Source: an uncultured Bacteroidaceae bacterium (GTDB taxonomy: Bacteria; Bacteroidota; Bacteroidia; Bacteroidales; Bacteroidaceae). From it: 64,000 nucleotides of DNA. The position numbers were made by a program, and so were the translations under genes. Below, one piece after another: positions 63,173 through 64,000 of the stretch. The notes beneath the pieces were generated by a model that searched no databases, had not been told where the DNA came from, and saw nothing but the letters and a program-made list of their open reading frames with translations. The stretch is taken from NCBI GenBank assembly GCA_944320955.1, contig CALUJL010000027.1, forward strand, positions 62,001 through 126,000, in the 5' to 3' direction. Position 1 is the stretch's first letter. The number at the start of each line of letters is the position of its first letter.

Positions 63173-64000
63173 TCAGGCCGCTTTGCGGTAGAGGCGGGCG
63201 GCCAGGGCGATGGCAATGCAGGACAAGGGGAAGGACCACACGATGGGGTCCACCAGGTCCAGCGGGTAAGTCGTCAGGAGGCAGTCCTGCCCGAAGAGCG
63301 CGCGGCAGAGCCCTATGGCTTCCGACTCCTTGCGGTGGAGGAAAAGCATGGCAAAGCTGCTGCCCGCGAGGCCCACCGCCATGCTCCACAGTGCGGCGCG
63401 GCGGTCGACGCGCGGGCAGTAGAGCGAGCAGAAGTAGGCAGGCAGGAACGTGGAGGCGCAGACGCCCATGAAGAGCGATGTGCCGCGGGCTATGATGCCC
63501 TCGCTCAGAGTGTAGCAAATCACGTAGCTCAGGAGTATGGAGACGAGCACCGCCAGGCGGATAATCAGTGTGCTGCGGTTTTTCCCCTCACGGGCTTTGC
63601 GGGCGAGGGCGCCGTAGATGTCGGCCCCCGCGGCGGCGCCCATCGTGTGGAACTGCGCGCTGAGCGTGGACATGCTGGCCGAGAGGATGCACAACATGAA
63701 GATGACGGAGAACCACTCGGGCATGGCGTGGCTGATGAAGAGCGGGATTATCTTGTCCATGTCCTGCACCATTTCGCCCGCCAGCTTGCCCTCGGTGCGG
63801 AAGAAGTACAGGTTGGAGAGCGCTCCGGCGTGGTAGATTACGCCGACGGTGATGGCCAAAAAGATGCAGCCTATCATGACTCCGCGGTTAAGCTGCCGGT
63901 TGCTCTCGACCGTCATGAAGCGCACGACGAGCTGGGGCTGCGCCAGGCAGCCGATTCCCACGCCGAGGACGAACGAAGTGACCAGCGTGTACCACTGGGG
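63173..64000 (-). CDS. Sodium/solute symporter (SSS family), C-terminal part, cut by window edge
   Basis: The open frame runs past the right edge: the edge residues PQWYTLVTSFVLGVGIGCLA lead directly into QPQLVVRFM, the usual end of the SSS core helix region. At least 275 residues with about seven helices are visible, ending in a basic RLYRKAA tail. The start codon lies outside, so any start inside the window is false. Substrate unknown. It is upstream of the NSS transporter gene on the same strand. Confidence 0.88.
   Translation of the reverse strand, partial: PQWYTLVTSFVLGVGIGCLAQPQLVVRFMTVESNRQLNRGVMIGCIFLAITVGVIYHAGALSNLYFFRTEGKLAGEMVQDMDKIIPLFISHAMPEWFSVIFMLCILSASMSTLSAQFHTMGAAAGADIYGALARKAREGKNRSTLIIRLAVLVSILLSYVICYTLSEGIIARGTSLFMGVCASTFLPAYFCSLYCPRVDRRAALWSMAVGLAGSSFAMLFLHRKESEAIGLCRALFGQDCLLTTYPLDLVDPIVWSFPLSCIAIALAARLYRKAA

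Overview
The window looks like a chromosome segment from a high-GC member of the order Bacteroidales. Evidence: Bacteroidetes-type promoters (TAnnTTTG, sometimes with an upstream TTTG about 20 bp away), almost no Shine-Dalgarno sequences, BspA-like leucine-rich repeat surface proteins, glycoside hydrolase family 2 enzymes with signal peptides, a TonB plug protein with a macroglobulin-like domain, a long-form IspG, and anaerobic enzymes (pyruvate:ferredoxin oxidoreductase, a glycyl radical enzyme with its activase). I see no rRNA, tRNA, insertion sequence, phage or CRISPR locus. The genus cannot be fixed by reading alone.

Layout. 0-4 kb: start of an alcohol dehydrogenase (minus), a GH2 glycosidase, a small winged-helix protein. 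4-17 kb: two BspA-like proteins flanking a glycan/envelope cluster (GT2, GT4, GtrA, a GT39-like membrane protein, a DUF115-like protein), then a secreted C1 peptidase. 17-25 kb: TonB-plug protein, metY, a YbjQ protein, two dispanin-like membrane proteins with a DUF2752 protein, an ATP-grasp-like protein, a cysteine-rich secreted protein. 25-38 kb: an AAA ATPase, nifJ, an S41 protease, a DEAD-box helicase, a DNA glycosylase, ispG, purE, a PAP2-like protein. 38-44 kb: rpoN, then the trans-4-hydroxyproline dehydratase HypD and its activase, with a structured RNA upstream. 44-54 kb: dxr-rseP-DedA, a sugar symporter with a GH2 beta-galactosidase, lrgAB, an EamA transporter. 54-64 kb: glnS, a DUF2807 lipoprotein, an orphan PTS IIC with a signal-peptide-bearing KduI, a lipoprotein, and two sodium-coupled transporters, the last cut by the window edge.

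The outstanding feature is a family of short repeat arrays. Twenty-three arrays, about 110 units in all, lie in most non-coding gaps and in two genes. Each unit is 22 bp, with a rigid 22-bp register: a roughly 12-nt arm of the type TTTTCCnGGAAA and a 10-nt core drawn from a small vocabulary (for example GATGCAGCGC, GCGGCAGCGC, CATGCAGGGC, GTGCTGCCGC). Where two neighbouring cores are reverse complements, the pair forms an intrinsic terminator, as in three of the four convergent gene pairs that carry arrays. In divergent gaps the cores mostly share one orientation. I know of no described family with this vocabulary; the 23-nt tandem BrickBuilt elements of Porphyromonas gingivalis are the nearest thing I can recall.

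Other notable items are a perfect 46-bp palindrome that is a bidirectional promoter, two candidate structured RNAs with their own promoters, a 16-bp perfect stem-loop between hypD and its activase gene, and a secreted protein with 18 mature cysteines.
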